A DNA stretch of 64,000 bases from Streptomyces xanthophaeus (GTDB lineage Bacteria; Actinomycetota; Actinomycetes; Streptomycetales; Streptomycetaceae), in the NCBI RefSeq assembly GCF_030440515.1, contig NZ_CP076543.1:2108001-2172000 (forward strand). Reading direction: 5' to 3'. Within the stretch, counting starts at the first letter, position 1, and each line of letters starts with the position of its first letter. The translations under genes were made by a program, and so were the position numbers. This document shows positions 44,542 through 55,100 of this stretch, one piece after another. The notes under the pieces were generated by a model. That model was not told the origin of the DNA. It was given only the letters and a program-made list of their open reading frames with translations, and did no database searches.

Positions 44542-44958
44542 GTGAACGTGAGCGCCATCCACGCGGGCCCGGCCGGCTACCGCATCTCCATCGTCGACGA
44601 GGACCCGCTCCGCGCCCGGCGCGAAGCACGCGAGCTGCTCACCGCCCTCGCCGACACCGATCCGCAGGCCGCCCTCGACAACCCCCGTCCGCAGGCAGCA
44701 GAAGACGACCTCCCCATCCCCAAGGGCGGGCCGGTCACCGACCTGATCAGCCTGGTGTTCGGCGGCGGCTCCATGGTCGCCGCCGGCGTCCAGGTCTGGC
44801 TGGCCCGCGTGCCCCAGCGCACCATCATCGTCACCCGGCCCGACGGGGCCACGCTGAGCATCTCCGGCAAGCAGGCCCGGGCCGACGACGCCCAGATCGA
44901 GCGGTTCCTCTCCGGCGGCTCAGAGAGCAGCGGCGAGGACGGACCGGCCGCGGAGTGA
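44542..44958 (+). CDS. EACC1-like effector-associated component
   Basis: A 138-residue protein. It begins with a beta strand (YRISIVDEDP), continues with a helix (ARREARELLTALADTD), then PIPKGGPVTDLISLVFGGGSMVAAGVQVWL and a final strand pair (TIIVTRPDGATLSISG). This pattern fits the effector-associated constant component 1 family, small proteins encoded before caspase or other effectors in actinobacterial conflict systems. GTG 44542 or 44548 are both possible (AAGGGGG just upstream). It overlaps the caspase-helicase start by 4 bp (GTGA), supporting a joint function, perhaps as sensor or trigger. Confidence 0.78.
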   Translation: MNVSAIHAGPAGYRISIVDEDPLRARREARELLTALADTDPQAALDNPRPQAAEDDLPIPKGGPVTDLISLVFGGGSMVAAGVQVWLARVPQRTIIVTRPDGATLSISGKQARADDAQIERFLSGGSESSGEDGPAAE

Positions 44959-47900
44959 GTGACAACGACCGGTACGCCATGCTCATCGGCGTATCCACGT
45001 ACGACAGCGACCGCTACCACGATCTCCCGCCCGTCCGGGCCGACCTGCACTACATGCAGGCGGTGCTGGAGAGCACCGAGATCGGCATGTACAACGACTG
45101 CGCGATGGTCCCCGAACCGACGCGCGCCGAGATGCTGCACGCCATCGAGGAGTTCTTAGAGGCTCGGCAGCCCAGCGAGACAGCCCTGCTCTACTTCAGC
45201 GGCCACGGCGAGTTCTGCGAGGCCGACGGCCAGCTGTACTTCCTCACCCGGGACGCCGACCCGGACGACCTGCCGGGCACCGCCGTGCCCGCCGAGTTCT
45301 TGGAACGGATGCTCCAGTCCTGCCGGGCCTCCTCGAAGGTCGTACTGCTGGACTGCTGCTCCAGCGGCTCGGTCGTCCAGGGGTGGACCGCCAAAGGCGC
45401 GTCCGACACAAATGATCGCCCTGCGCCCAGCACCCTGCTTCGGCCGACCGGCGTGTACTTCATCACCGCGTCCGATGCCCTCCAGACCGCCTCCGCCATG
45501 GCGCCGGCCGGGTCCACCCTCGGCACCTCCCGGTTCACCGGCGAGATCGTGGAGGGCCTGCGCTCCGGGCGGATCAAGGACAGCGGCTGGATCACTCCGG
45601 ACGACCTCTTCGAGTACCTGACCTCGCAGATGGTTCGCAACGGCGTACCCCAGGAGCAGCGGCCGACCAAGTCCACGATCCGGGCGACGAACTCCCTGCC
45701 GCTTGCCCGCTCCGTGGCGCGATCCGTGAACCTCCCCGCCCCGCCCCGCGACGCCGCCGGCCAGGCCGCCCAGGCCTCCCCCGCGCTGCTGAAGGCACGT
45801 ACGCTGGCCAGGCTCGATGCCAGCGAGGGCGTCGACTGGCAGCGGCTGCTGCGCTACTACGTGCACTGCCTGGGCGCGCAGGCCGCGTCGGGCATGCTGC
45901 CGGACCGGGACAGCGGGCGGGGCTCCGCGTACTTCCTGCTGGGCCAGGGCTCCGAGACCATCCAGTCCGGGCTGGGGACCGCCCTGCCCGCTCCCTCCCA
46001 ACTCCCGAAACCGAAGAGCAGGGGTGCCCAGGCGGATGGCGCCGGGCTGCAGGAGTACTGGTACGGCTATCCGGCCATCACCCTCCCCGAGCGCGGCGGG
46101 GACGGCCGGCGGCGGACCGCGGTACAGATCGCGCCGTTGCTGATCCAGTCGATGGAGCTCGCCCCCGACGAGGAAGGCCGCGACAGGCTCCGCCCGAGCG
46201 GGGTGCCCTCCCTGCACACGGGGCTGATCACGGAACTGCTGGACGACGACGCAGCCGCCGACCTCCTCGCCCGATGGCAGCCGACCTGGCAAGAGGGCAA
46301 CGGTACGCAGATGGTGAAGGCCATCCGGGAACTCCTGACGGAGCTCGGCGTTCCGGAGTTGGAGCCCTTCGACCTGTCGGCGCTCAGCGAGCGGTCCGTG
46401 ATGGACTCGCTGCGGCCAGGTGCGCACAACGCCGCCGTCCTCCTCGCGCCCTCTGGCGTGGAGCGAGTCGCGACGGAGGCCCTCGTGGACAACCTGCTCC
46501 AGATCTCCACGCGGACCGGGCAGATTCCCGGCACCGCGCTGGACGCGCTCCTGACGGGCGGCAGCGACGGGGACACGAGCCGCGAAGCGCCCTTCGTCGT
46601 CGCCCCGGGGCCCTGCAATGAGAGCCAGGAGCTGGTGATCTCGTCGGCGATGACCCGCCCGCTGACCGTCGCCACCGGGCCACCCGGTACCGGAAAGAGC
46701 GAGGTCGTGACCGCCGTGGTCGCGACCGCTGTCGCCGCGGGTCAGTCCGTGCTGGTCGCGTCCACGAACAACGAGGCCGTGAACGTCGTGGCCGAGCGCT
46801 GTGACGCGATCTCGCCGGGGCTGCTCATGCGGACCGGCAATGCGGCGGCGCTGGAGCGCGAGGCCGCGAAGCTGGAGCAGCTGCTCGCCCAGCCCATCGA
46901 GGCCCCGGGGCGAGGGTCGGCGACCGTGGCGGGTGAGCTGCGCAACCGGCACTCCCGGTCGGCCGCGCACCGGACGGAGGCGGCACGGCTGGTCGGTGCC
47001 GAGATGCGCCTGCTGGAGCTGCTGCGGCAGCGCGCCCGGCAGGCGGACGAGCTCGGACTGCCGGTGGAGCTGCTGGTAGCAGCATGGGCCGACACCGAGG
47101 TCACGACGCTCGCGCGTTGGGAGGAGCGGGCCCGGAAAGCCGCCGGCGCCGGATGGCTCACCCTCGGCCGATGGCGTAGAGGGCGAGCCCTTTCCGCGTT
47201 CGTTGCCGCGTCCGGTGCGGCTCCCGCCGACGCCTGGCCGTCCTGGGCCTCGGCCCGGCCGGCTCCGCCCGAGCTCCTCCTCGCCCTGGCGGCGGCCGTG
47301 TCCGTGGAAAGCACACTGCGGGAGCTCGTACCTCAGCTCCTCGGCCGGGACGAGGAAGAGCTGAAGCAAGCCCGGCTGGAGAGCGCGGCGGGATTGTCGG
47401 AGGCGTCGGGTGAGCTCGCCCGGGCCGTGGCGAGCGAGGCCATGGTCCGAGGCCGTTCGCTCATGGGCCAGCGGCTCCAGGCACTGCGCCAGCGTTCGGG
47501 CTTCCAGAAGAGCCAGCGCAACCTGATGGCGCACCTCAGGGGGTGGGCCATCAGCACCCACTCGGTACGCCAGCTGGAACTCGTCCCCAAGCTCTTCGAC
47601 CTGGTGGTGATCGACGAGGCAAGCCAGTGCTCGATTCCGTCGGTGCTGCCCCTGCTGTTCCGGGCCAAGCGGGCGCTGATCATCGGCGATCCCATGCAGC
47701 TCGGGCACATTCCCGGCATCACCGCACAGCAGGAACGGCAGGCACACGTGCGGGCCGGGCTGAGTGCGGCCCAGCTGGAGGACCACCGGCTCGCCTACCA
47801 CGTGTACGCCTCGTACCACGCGGCCGCACAGCACGGTGAGGCGGCGCTGCTGCTCGACGAGCACTACCGCTGCCATCCCGCGATCGCGGACATCGTCAAC

Positions 47901-48824
47901 GGCTACTGCTATGCGGGCCAGTTGCAGGTGCTCACCGATGTCCGGAGCCAGGTCCCGGCGGCCGATCCTTTCGGCACTGCCGATCCGGCACCGGCGCTGG
48001 GCTGGGTGGACGTGCCGCACGGCGAGTCCGCGCGCGGCGGCGGTGGCCAGTCCTGGCGCAACACGGCAGAGGCAGAGCAGGTACGGAACACGGTGGACGA
48101 ACTGCTGGCGCGACTGCCCGAGCATGCCACGGTCGGGGTGGTGACTCCCTTCCGGGCACAGAAGGAGGTGCTGGCCCGCGTCTGGGCGGACGACGACCGG
48201 GTCCGGGTGGGCACCGTGCACGCCTTCCAGGGCGGACAGCGCGACGTCATGGTCCTGAGCCCGGTGGCCACCGGCAACACTCCGCCCCGTACGACGCACT
48301 GGGTGGCGAGCCAGGTCAACCTGTGGAATGTCGCCGTCACCCGGGCGAAGTCTCAGCTGATCACCGTCGGCAGCCACGGGTTCTGGCAGGGGCAGGCAGG
48401 ACTCCCCGCACTGCTCGCGGAGCGGTCGGCGGTACTGCGTGCGGGGTCGTACGCCTACCAGGACCCGGCCGTCAGGGCGAACACGGCCTCCGGGTTCCGT
48501 GAAGAACTGGCCGACCGGCTCCAGGAGTACCTGGACGCATGCGGCATCACCGATCTGGAGCGGGCGGCGGTCATCGGCGGGCACACCGTGGACCTGCTGT
48601 TCACGGTGGACGGGGCGAACACAGCGGTCGTGATCGACCCCGGCCCCCAGCACGACCAGGATCCGGCGCGCCATCTGCGGCTGCACCACGCGCGCGGTGA
48701 CCTGCTGGCAGGGCTGCCGTCCGGCGGTGCGGGGGCGAAGGCCGGGCCGGTGACGCGGACGATCCGGATCCCGGCATGGCGGATTCTGGCAGGCGACTCG
48801 GCGCTGGAGCCGCTGTTCGCCTGA
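44955..48824 (+). CDS. Caspase-like (C14) peptidase fused to a UPF1-like SF1 helicase
   Basis: A 1289-residue fusion. Residues 5-240 are a C14 caspase/metacaspase domain with catalytic His84 (YFSGHGE) and Cys135 (LLDCCSSGS). A middle region of unknown fold (about 260-560) follows. The helicase has Walker A GPPGTGKSE (about 575), a long helical insertion, Walker B VVIDEASQCSIPS (about 886), GDPMQLGHIP, LDEHYRCHP and the C-terminal motifs VGTVHAFQGGQRDV and NVAVTRAKSQL. Residues about 1165-1289 may form a small nuclease-like tail (AVVIDPGPQHD). Codon 68 is TTA (45156-45158). It is a suicidal-effector-plus-DNA/RNA-sensor layout. Confidence 0.9.
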   Translation: MSDNDRYAMLIGVSTYDSDRYHDLPPVRADLHYMQAVLESTEIGMYNDCAMVPEPTRAEMLHAIEEFLEARQPSETALLYFSGHGEFCEADGQLYFLTRDADPDDLPGTAVPAEFLERMLQSCRASSKVVLLDCCSSGSVVQGWTAKGASDTNDRPAPSTLLRPTGVYFITASDALQTASAMAPAGSTLGTSRFTGEIVEGLRSGRIKDSGWITPDDLFEYLTSQMVRNGVPQEQRPTKSTIRATNSLPLARSVARSVNLPAPPRDAAGQAAQASPALLKARTLARLDASEGVDWQRLLRYYVHCLGAQAASGMLPDRDSGRGSAYFLLGQGSETIQSGLGTALPAPSQLPKPKSRGAQADGAGLQEYWYGYPAITLPERGGDGRRRTAVQIAPLLIQSMELAPDEEGRDRLRPSGVPSLHTGLITELLDDDAAADLLARWQPTWQEGNGTQMVKAIRELLTELGVPELEPFDLSALSERSVMDSLRPGAHNAAVLLAPSGVERVATEALVDNLLQISTRTGQIPGTALDALLTGGSDGDTSREAPFVVAPGPCNESQELVISSAMTRPLTVATGPPGTGKSEVVTAVVATAVAAGQSVLVASTNNEAVNVVAERCDAISPGLLMRTGNAAALEREAAKLEQLLAQPIEAPGRGSATVAGELRNRHSRSAAHRTEAARLVGAEMRLLELLRQRARQADELGLPVELLVAAWADTEVTTLARWEERARKAAGAGWLTLGRWRRGRALSAFVAASGAAPADAWPSWASARPAPPELLLALAAAVSVESTLRELVPQLLGRDEEELKQARLESAAGLSEASGELARAVASEAMVRGRSLMGQRLQALRQRSGFQKSQRNLMAHLRGWAISTHSVRQLELVPKLFDLVVIDEASQCSIPSVLPLLFRAKRALIIGDPMQLGHIPGITAQQERQAHVRAGLSAAQLEDHRLAYHVYASYHAAAQHGEAALLLDEHYRCHPAIADIVNGYCYAGQLQVLTDVRSQVPAADPFGTADPAPALGWVDVPHGESARGGGGQSWRNTAEAEQVRNTVDELLARLPEHATVGVVTPFRAQKEVLARVWADDDRVRVGTVHAFQGGQRDVMVLSPVATGNTPPRTTHWVASQVNLWNVAVTRAKSQLITVGSHGFWQGQAGLPALLAERSAVLRAGSYAYQDPAVRANTASGFREELADRLQEYLDACGITDLERAAVIGGHTVDLLFTVDGANTAVVIDPGPQHDQDPARHLRLHHARGDLLAGLPSGGAGAKAGPVTRTIRIPAWRILAGDSALEPLFA

Positions 48825-48825
48825 G

Positions 48826-49872
48826 TCACGCCCCCAGGCTCCGGACGATGTACGTCATGTGCTGGACGTTGCCGACACGGAGCCACACCGCGGCGTTCCC
48901 GGTGCCGGCCGAGCCGTGGCCGCGCGCGCAGTCCCGCAGCCAGCTCTCACCCGCGCTGGCCGTGGCACCTCGGAAGTCCGGCAGTTCGAGGAGCTGCCGG
49001 GCTGCCGCCCGGTTGACGGCGGTCCGGTCCTCGCCCCGGGCCAGCACCTTGGCGAGGACGAAGGACTCCTCGGTGGTGTAGCGGAGCACTCCCCATGCCG
49101 GGCCGCCTCGTCCGGACGACGGCTCGCGACCGATCATCCGGGCGGGCTGGATGCCGTAGTCGCCGTAGCTGAGCCAGGGGACGTAGCGGCGGTCGCCGTC
49201 AGTCAGCTCGCGCCAGACGTGCCAGTCAGCGCGGGGTTCGGGGCGCAGCCCCTGCTCCAGCATGTCTGCGGTCACCTCGGGGAAGCCGCCGCTCAAGGCT
49301 GCGGCGGTTCGCCACGGCGTCAACGGCATCAGGGCGTCGAGCGCGCGCAACGCCTCCTTCCCGGCATCGGGCCGGTCTGCGCGGACCGTCCCCAGATCGA
49401 GGAGGAGGTCCGTCTCGACGGCCGGATCCACGCGGGCGAGCAGGTCCCGAACGGTGTGGGCGGAGTCGTCGTCCCACTCACCCGCGAGCGTGACGCGTAT
49501 GCCGACGCCGCTCCCGCTGCGCCGGGCCGTCTCCAGCGCCGCGGTCTGGTGGAACTCAGGACGACCGGGGCCGGTGACCGGGCGCAACGGACTCAGTTCA
49601 CCCAGATCTGACATCACGTCCGCGAGGACGGCCAGTTGTGTCTCGTCGGCGAACGGGGCGTCGAGCCAGCCCGGTCGGTGGCGCTGAACCCTGCTCGCGG
49701 TGTGCGCCTCGCGCCGCGTGTGTGCGATGAGCAGCTCCTCGGGCAGCCCCGGTCGCGGGGGTAGGTTCCAGAGCGGCATGACGGCCGCCTGAATGGCCGG
49801 GCTCAGCTGCTCGTAAGCCGCAGCGGCGTGTGGGCGGGTCGGCAGGACGGGAACGTACAGCGGTCCGGACAT
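48826..49872 (-). CDS. Beta-family protein
   Basis: A 348-residue protein resembling the Beta protein family found in phage and defence loci. It starts with PLYVPVLPTRPHAAAAYEQL and VMPLWNLPP, the family hallmark, then GIRVTLAGEWDDD, DLLLDLGTV, ALSGGFPEV and WLSYGDYGIQPARM. A TIM-barrel-like fold has been proposed for such proteins; function is unknown. ATG 49872 follows AAGGGGGAG. Its stop is separated from that of the convergent caspase-helicase by a single nucleotide. It is unlinked in direction to the ATPase gene, with a 268-bp divergent promoter region. Confidence 0.72.
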   Translation of the reverse strand: MSGPLYVPVLPTRPHAAAAYEQLSPAIQAAVMPLWNLPPRPGLPEELLIAHTRREAHTASRVQRHRPGWLDAPFADETQLAVLADVMSDLGELSPLRPVTGPGRPEFHQTAALETARRSGSGVGIRVTLAGEWDDDSAHTVRDLLARVDPAVETDLLLDLGTVRADRPDAGKEALRALDALMPLTPWRTAAALSGGFPEVTADMLEQGLRPEPRADWHVWRELTDGDRRYVPWLSYGDYGIQPARMIGREPSSGRGGPAWGVLRYTTEESFVLAKVLARGEDRTAVNRAAARQLLELPDFRGATASAGESWLRDCARGHGSAGTGNAAVWLRVGNVQHMTYIVRSLGA

Positions 49873-50140
49873 GGCGGCTCCCCCTTGGCTCAGCCCGTGT
49901 CCTCTTGCCTCGCTCTTCAGGATCAGTTGCGTGGCCATTTCGCGGAATGACGCCTTTTCAGCCCACCTGGCTGGAATACACAAGAACCTGGTACCGCTGT
50001 GACCAGCGAGGTACTGTTCGTGATGCTCGGTGGCCGAATCCTGCGCGCAGCACACGCGCATGACAGTGCGTCTGCCGTGACGGATGCTTTGTCGACACCG
50101 GCCGTGCTGTGCCCGGCTGCTCCATGATTGGGCACGAGGC

Positions 50141-51373
50141 TTGAACCACCGGATACTCGGACTGACGGTACGGAACTTCCGCACCTTGACGGACACCAAG
50201 CTGCCACTGGGCCCTCTGACGGTCATGGTGGGGCCCAACGCAGCGGGCAAGTCGAACGTCCTGCACTCCCTGGAGTTTCTGGGCGATGTCGCACGGCACG
50301 GGATCGAATCGGCTCTCAACGGCCTCGGCGGCTTCGACGTGCTGGCCTTCCGAGGAGGCGGCAGGCCCCTGTCCCGCCTCTCGGTCGGTATCGAGGGGAT
50401 CTGGTCGGACTTCGCCTCCGTTGAAGCACCCGACCGCTATGAGTTGAGCGTCTCTCACCCTCGACTGCCGGAGACTTCGCGTGCGCGGTCCACCACCTAC
50501 AGGCGGGAGCGGTTCATCCAGCATCCCGAGAGAGGTGTGGAGACCTCGGTCGAGCTGACGAGCAGTTCACTGACGGTCCTCAGCCAGTTGGAAGCCGACA
50601 AAGCACACAGCCCGCTCACTGTCGGTCGCCTGGATTCCGCCCTTCACCACGTCACGCCCCGCCCCCAAGAAGGCCCTTCATCCGCAGCCATGAGTGAGGT
50701 GACGCAGCACCTCAAGGAGATCCGCGTCTTCGACCCGAATGTGCGTGCCGCGCGGGAGCCTGCCGCGATCAGCGACGCAGGACGCCACCTGAATGACGAC
50801 GCCTCGAACCTGGCCGACTTCCTCAAGACGCTGCGCGACTTCCGAGACAAGGACAAGGACGGCCACAGAGTCATCTGGGAAGCGCTGCTGGATGACGTGA
50901 GGACGGTGGTCCCGCAGATCCGTGATATTCACCTGGTGGACACCCCCGGACAGACCGGTTACCTGTCGGTCGAGCTGGAGGAGAACCTTCTGAGAGGGCG
51001 TACACGCCTGCAAGACGCATCGTTCGGCACTGTGCGCCTGCTCTGCCTCCTGGCTCTCTTCCACGACCCGAATCCGCCTCTGCTGACCTGTATCGAGGAG
51101 ATCGACCACGGCATCCACCCACACGCCCTGGAACTCCTCGCGGGCAGACTGCGCGAGGCCAGCCGCCGAGGGCAGTTCCTGGTTACCACTCACTCGCCGG
51201 CATTCGTCAATGAGCTGGAGCCGGAAGAGTTCATCGTCTGTGAACGAGGCCAGGACGGCGCATCTGTCATTCCTGCCCTCACGACGGATGAGGTGCGGGA
51301 ACGCATCGAGGCATCCGAAGGCATGCCCCTTGGGGAACTTTGGTTCGCCAACACCCTGGGGGGCGGCCTGTGA
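50141..51373 (+). CDS. AAA_21-type ATPase of a two-gene defence module
   Basis: A 410-residue RecF/OLD-like ABC-class ATPase. The start resembles the family (RILGLTVRNFRTLTDTKLPL), then Walker A VGPNAAGKSNVL. Signature-like residues SFGTVRLLCLLALF precede Walker B TCIEEIDHGIHP and the switch TTHSPAFVNEL. TTG 50141 gives the standard N-terminus; ATG 50084 is in frame but adds 19 residues rich in Cys and Arg. It overlaps the TOPRIM-like gene by 4 bp (GTGA). ATPase/nuclease pairs of this shape occur in PARIS, OLD/Gabija-like and related systems. Confidence 0.87.
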   Translation: MNHRILGLTVRNFRTLTDTKLPLGPLTVMVGPNAAGKSNVLHSLEFLGDVARHGIESALNGLGGFDVLAFRGGGRPLSRLSVGIEGIWSDFASVEAPDRYELSVSHPRLPETSRARSTTYRRERFIQHPERGVETSVELTSSSLTVLSQLEADKAHSPLTVGRLDSALHHVTPRPQEGPSSAAMSEVTQHLKEIRVFDPNVRAAREPAAISDAGRHLNDDASNLADFLKTLRDFRDKDKDGHRVIWEALLDDVRTVVPQIRDIHLVDTPGQTGYLSVELEENLLRGRTRLQDASFGTVRLLCLLALFHDPNPPLLTCIEEIDHGIHPHALELLAGRLREASRRGQFLVTTHSPAFVNELEPEEFIVCERGQDGASVIPALTTDEVRERIEASEGMPLGELWFANTLGGGL

Positions 51374-51996
51374 GCCCCAAGGGAAGGCCGAACAAGGAGA
51401 ACCGACCAGTCATAGTGGTTGCGGGTGAGAGCGAGAACGACAGGCAAGTCCTCCACCACCTCATCCGCTCCCTGCATCCTGGCAAGAAGATCGTGCCCAT
51501 CCGAAGGAAAACGGTCCTCAGTACGGCCGAGAAGCATCTGAGCCCGCGGGTGGACGAGCTTCGCAGGTTGGCGAAGACAGCTGCCGTCGGGGCAGACCTT
51601 GCGGGAATCGTCGTACACGTCGATCTGGATACCGTGGACGAGGCGCGATATGTCAAGGTTCGCGAACGGATCACTTCGGAACTCAGCAAGGTATTTCCTT
51701 GCCCCTCCGCTCTCGCCTTGGCTGCCTACGAGACCGAGGCATGGCTCATGCAGTTCCCGAAGGCATTCTCACGACTCAACTCCGGTTGGACCCTGCACTC
51801 CAGGTACCGCGGTTGCGACCTCACCAAAGTTGATGATCCCAAGAAGAAGCTCATGGATCACCGCTGGGTGCCTTCGTATCGGGAGTCAGACGCGCCACGC
51901 ATCATGGAGAAGGCCTTCTTGGAGGGCGAGCTCATGAAGCCGGACGGAAAGAACCGCTCGTACCAGGAGTTCATGGACGAGCTTTCCGCCTGGTAG
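51370..51996 (+). CDS. TOPRIM-like (DUF4276/RloB-like) nuclease partner
   Basis: A 208-residue protein. The TOPRIM-type acidic residues are in VVAGESENDRQVL (Glu) and IVVHVDLDT (DxD). LALAAYETEAWLMQFP corresponds to the DUF4276/RloB IEaWL segment. A Lys/Arg-rich tail (DPKKKLMDHRW) follows. GTG overlaps the ATPase stop. It is probably the metal-dependent nuclease released or activated by the ATPase. It differs from the longer DUF4435 partner of PARIS. Confidence 0.78.
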   Translation: MSPKGRPNKENRPVIVVAGESENDRQVLHHLIRSLHPGKKIVPIRRKTVLSTAEKHLSPRVDELRRLAKTAAVGADLAGIVVHVDLDTVDEARYVKVRERITSELSKVFPCPSALALAAYETEAWLMQFPKAFSRLNSGWTLHSRYRGCDLTKVDDPKKKLMDHRWVPSYRESDAPRIMEKAFLEGELMKPDGKNRSYQEFMDELSAW

Positions 51997-52103
51997 CCGA
52001 CGGCTAGCCAGCGGACCCCACCTGCCGCGGCGCAGATGCCTGAGCCCAGCGCATATACGGTGGTACTGATCACCAGGGCATCGGTAAGACAAAGGGGACC
52101 GTC

Positions 52104-55100
52104 GTGAAGCCCACCATGGCCGCCGCCCAGCTGCGCGGCAGTCTGACGCAGTACCTCACGACGACGTACGCCCTAGCCGACGAGGACACCCGGCGGGCCC
52201 TGGAGCGCTTCCTCGGCCACCCGGAGACGGGCATCTTCCGGGGCCCCTACCTCCGGATCAGGACCCCGTTCCACCGCTCCGACGACAGCTGGCAGCGGGA
52301 GCTCGAGTGCACGGCCGGTTTCCCCGGCTTCGCCCCCTACCGGCACCAGGCCAAGGCGTGGACACGGCTGTCCACCCTGCACGGTCCCGCCCAGCCGACT
52401 CTGGTGACCACGGGCACCGGCTCCGGCAAAACCGAGTCGTTCCTCATCCCCGTTCTCGACCACTGCCGCCGGCAGCGGGCCCAGGGCCACCGCGGCATCA
52501 AGGCGGTCCTGCTCTACCCGATGAACGCCCTCGCCACCGACCAGGCGGGGCGCATCGGCGAGTACCTGAGCCGGCCGGAGCTGGCGCAGGTCACCGCAGG
52601 CCTCTACATCGGCGACCGGCCCGACACCGACTTCCGACGGGTGATGACGCGGCGTGAGGAAATGCGAGTAACGCCGCCCGATGTGCTGATCACGAACTAC
52701 AAGATGCTCGACCTGCTCCTCCAGCGCGGTGAGGACCGTTCGCTGTGGGAGGGCGCCGACCTCTCCTACGTCGTACTCGACGAGTTCCACACGTACGACG
52801 GGGCCCAGGGCACCGACGTGGCGATGCTGCTGCGCCGCCTGGCCTCCGCGACGGGCGCGTCACGGCCGGGCAAGCCGCTTGGGTCCATCTGCCCGGTGGC
52901 GACGTCGGCCACCCTCGGAGAGGGCACTGCGGGCAAGGAAGCCGGCGGCATTCTCGATGTCGCCTCCCGCGTGTTCGGAATGCCCTTCCCCGCCGACTCG
53001 GTCGTCGGGGAAGAGCGGATGTCGGCCGAGGAGTTCACCGGCGCCGTCGACTACGAGCTGCCGGAGCCACCGACGCCACAGGAGGTCATCGCGGTCTCGG
53101 GCGGTCCCGGCGTGGAGGCGCAGCCCGATCTACTCGACCTGGACGGCCTGGCCGCCAAGATGCTGGGCCGCTCCGGCCTCGACGCCTTCCGCATCGGGCG
53201 GCTGCTCAAGCGGCACGATTTCACGCACGGCGTCCTGTCGCTGCTGGGCGGGGAGCCGTTGGACGAGTGGGCGCTGCGGGACCGGCTGGCCCGGTTCGGA
53301 TACGCCTGGGGACGTACCGCGCGGGAGAATCCGCACCTCGTTCTTCAGGCCCTGTCCCGGTTCGTCGCCCTGCTGTCGGCCGCCCGGGACCCGGAATCCG
53401 ATGAGCGCAGCCCTCGTCCCCTCCTGCACATCGAAGCGCACCTGTGGGTCCGGCCCGTCACCCGCGTCCTGCGAGGCGTAGGGCCGTCCCCGGAGTTCCG
53501 CTGGTACGAGGACAACCGCACCGCTGCGCGCCGGGCTGTCCTGAACGCCGCTCCGCTCGCCGACGAAGATCCTGACGGACCCTCCGGCGGTTGGCCTTCG
53601 GCGAGCCGGCCACAGCCGCTGCCCGGCACGGATACGGCCGTACGCCCGGCCGAGGTGCACCTGCCCGCCGTGTACTGCCGCAACTGTGGGCGCTCCGGCT
53701 GGGCAGCCCTGTCCCCCGAGACTGATCCGCAGCGGCTGGTCATGGCGCAGGACCGCATCTGGCGGGCTGCCGTGGGCCGGGACAAGCGGCGCATCCGCTA
53801 CTTCATCTCCGCCACGCAGCGAGAACGGCAGCAAGTCTTCGATGCGCTGACCGGGGCCCGGCCGTCGGACGGCGGTGTCGATCCTTTGTCGGTGGTGGTG
53901 CTGGACGGCGGGCAGGGCACCTACCGGCTGCCGGTGTCTGCGGATGCCACCGAGCTGATCGATGCCTGGTTCGCGCTGGCCCTGCTCGACAAGAAGTCGG
54001 CCGACCGGGCTGCGAAGGACGACCGCTGCCCCGCCTGCCACACCGACAACAGCATCCGCTTCCTGGGTACCTCGCAGGCAGCCCTCGCTTCGGCGACCGT
54101 CACCCAGCTGTTCACCGGTGGCGACATCGCGCTCGTTCCCGAAGAGCGCAAGACGCTGCTCTTCAACGACTCCACCCAGGACGCGGCACACCGGGCCGGC
54201 TACGTGGCCAATGCGTCATACAAGTTCTCGCTGCGGTCCCTCCTTGCGCACAACCTGGACGAGTCGGGGGCACCCACCGCGCTCAACGACCTCATCGGTC
54301 ATGTGCTGGAGTCCGTCGACGACCCGGATGCCCTGGCCGCCGTCGTGCCACCCGATCTGCACGACGAGCCGGGGGTCGACCGACTGCTGTCAGGGCGCGG
54401 CACCGGCGACGCCCGCACCTGGAAGCTGATCGGCGAACGTCTCGCCTTCGCCACCGTGATGGAGTTCGGGCTGCGCAGCAGGATGGGGCGTACCCTGGAG
54501 CTGACGCGGACCGCCGCGGTCGAGGTCGTCGTGGACGAGCCCGACCGGGTCACGGACATCGCCCGCGATCTCCATCTTTCCCTGCCGGGGCAGCTCCTGG
54601 CCACGGGCGGGCTGCCCACGCCCGAGCGCTACCTCGCCTACGTACGGGGGATCCTGGAGCGCCTCAGGTTGCGCGGTGCGGTACACCACCGCTGGCTCGA
54701 CACCTGGATGAGGGAAGCCGGTACCAACCGGTACCTCATCTCCGGCCGCAGGCCCGACGGCATGCCCGCCTTCCCCGAAGGCGTCGCTCCACCGCGTTTC
54801 CTGCTGGACGGCCAGAAGGACAAGTCCGAGTTCGACGCCATCACCGGACGCCTGGGCTGGTACCAGGACTGGACGCGCAGGTGCCTGGACCTGGATGCGG
54901 CCGGCGCCACGGAATACCTGCGCAAGCTGCTTCCCGCCCTCGCCGACCAACGGGTACTCGCGGCACGCACCACGAAGGACCGGCAGACCAGGATCTACGG
55001 GCTGCAGCCCGGGCACATCCAGGCGCAGTTGCTCGACGACTCCGTCGTGAACAAGGCATTCGTGGGCTGTGAGGACTGCGGCTGGCAGCAGGTCGTGGCG

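Noticed and set aside
45156..48689. A 1177-residue minus-strand frame opposite the caspase-helicase
   Set aside because: It is antisense to intact motifs and contains only low-complexity Arg/Gly/Pro sequence.
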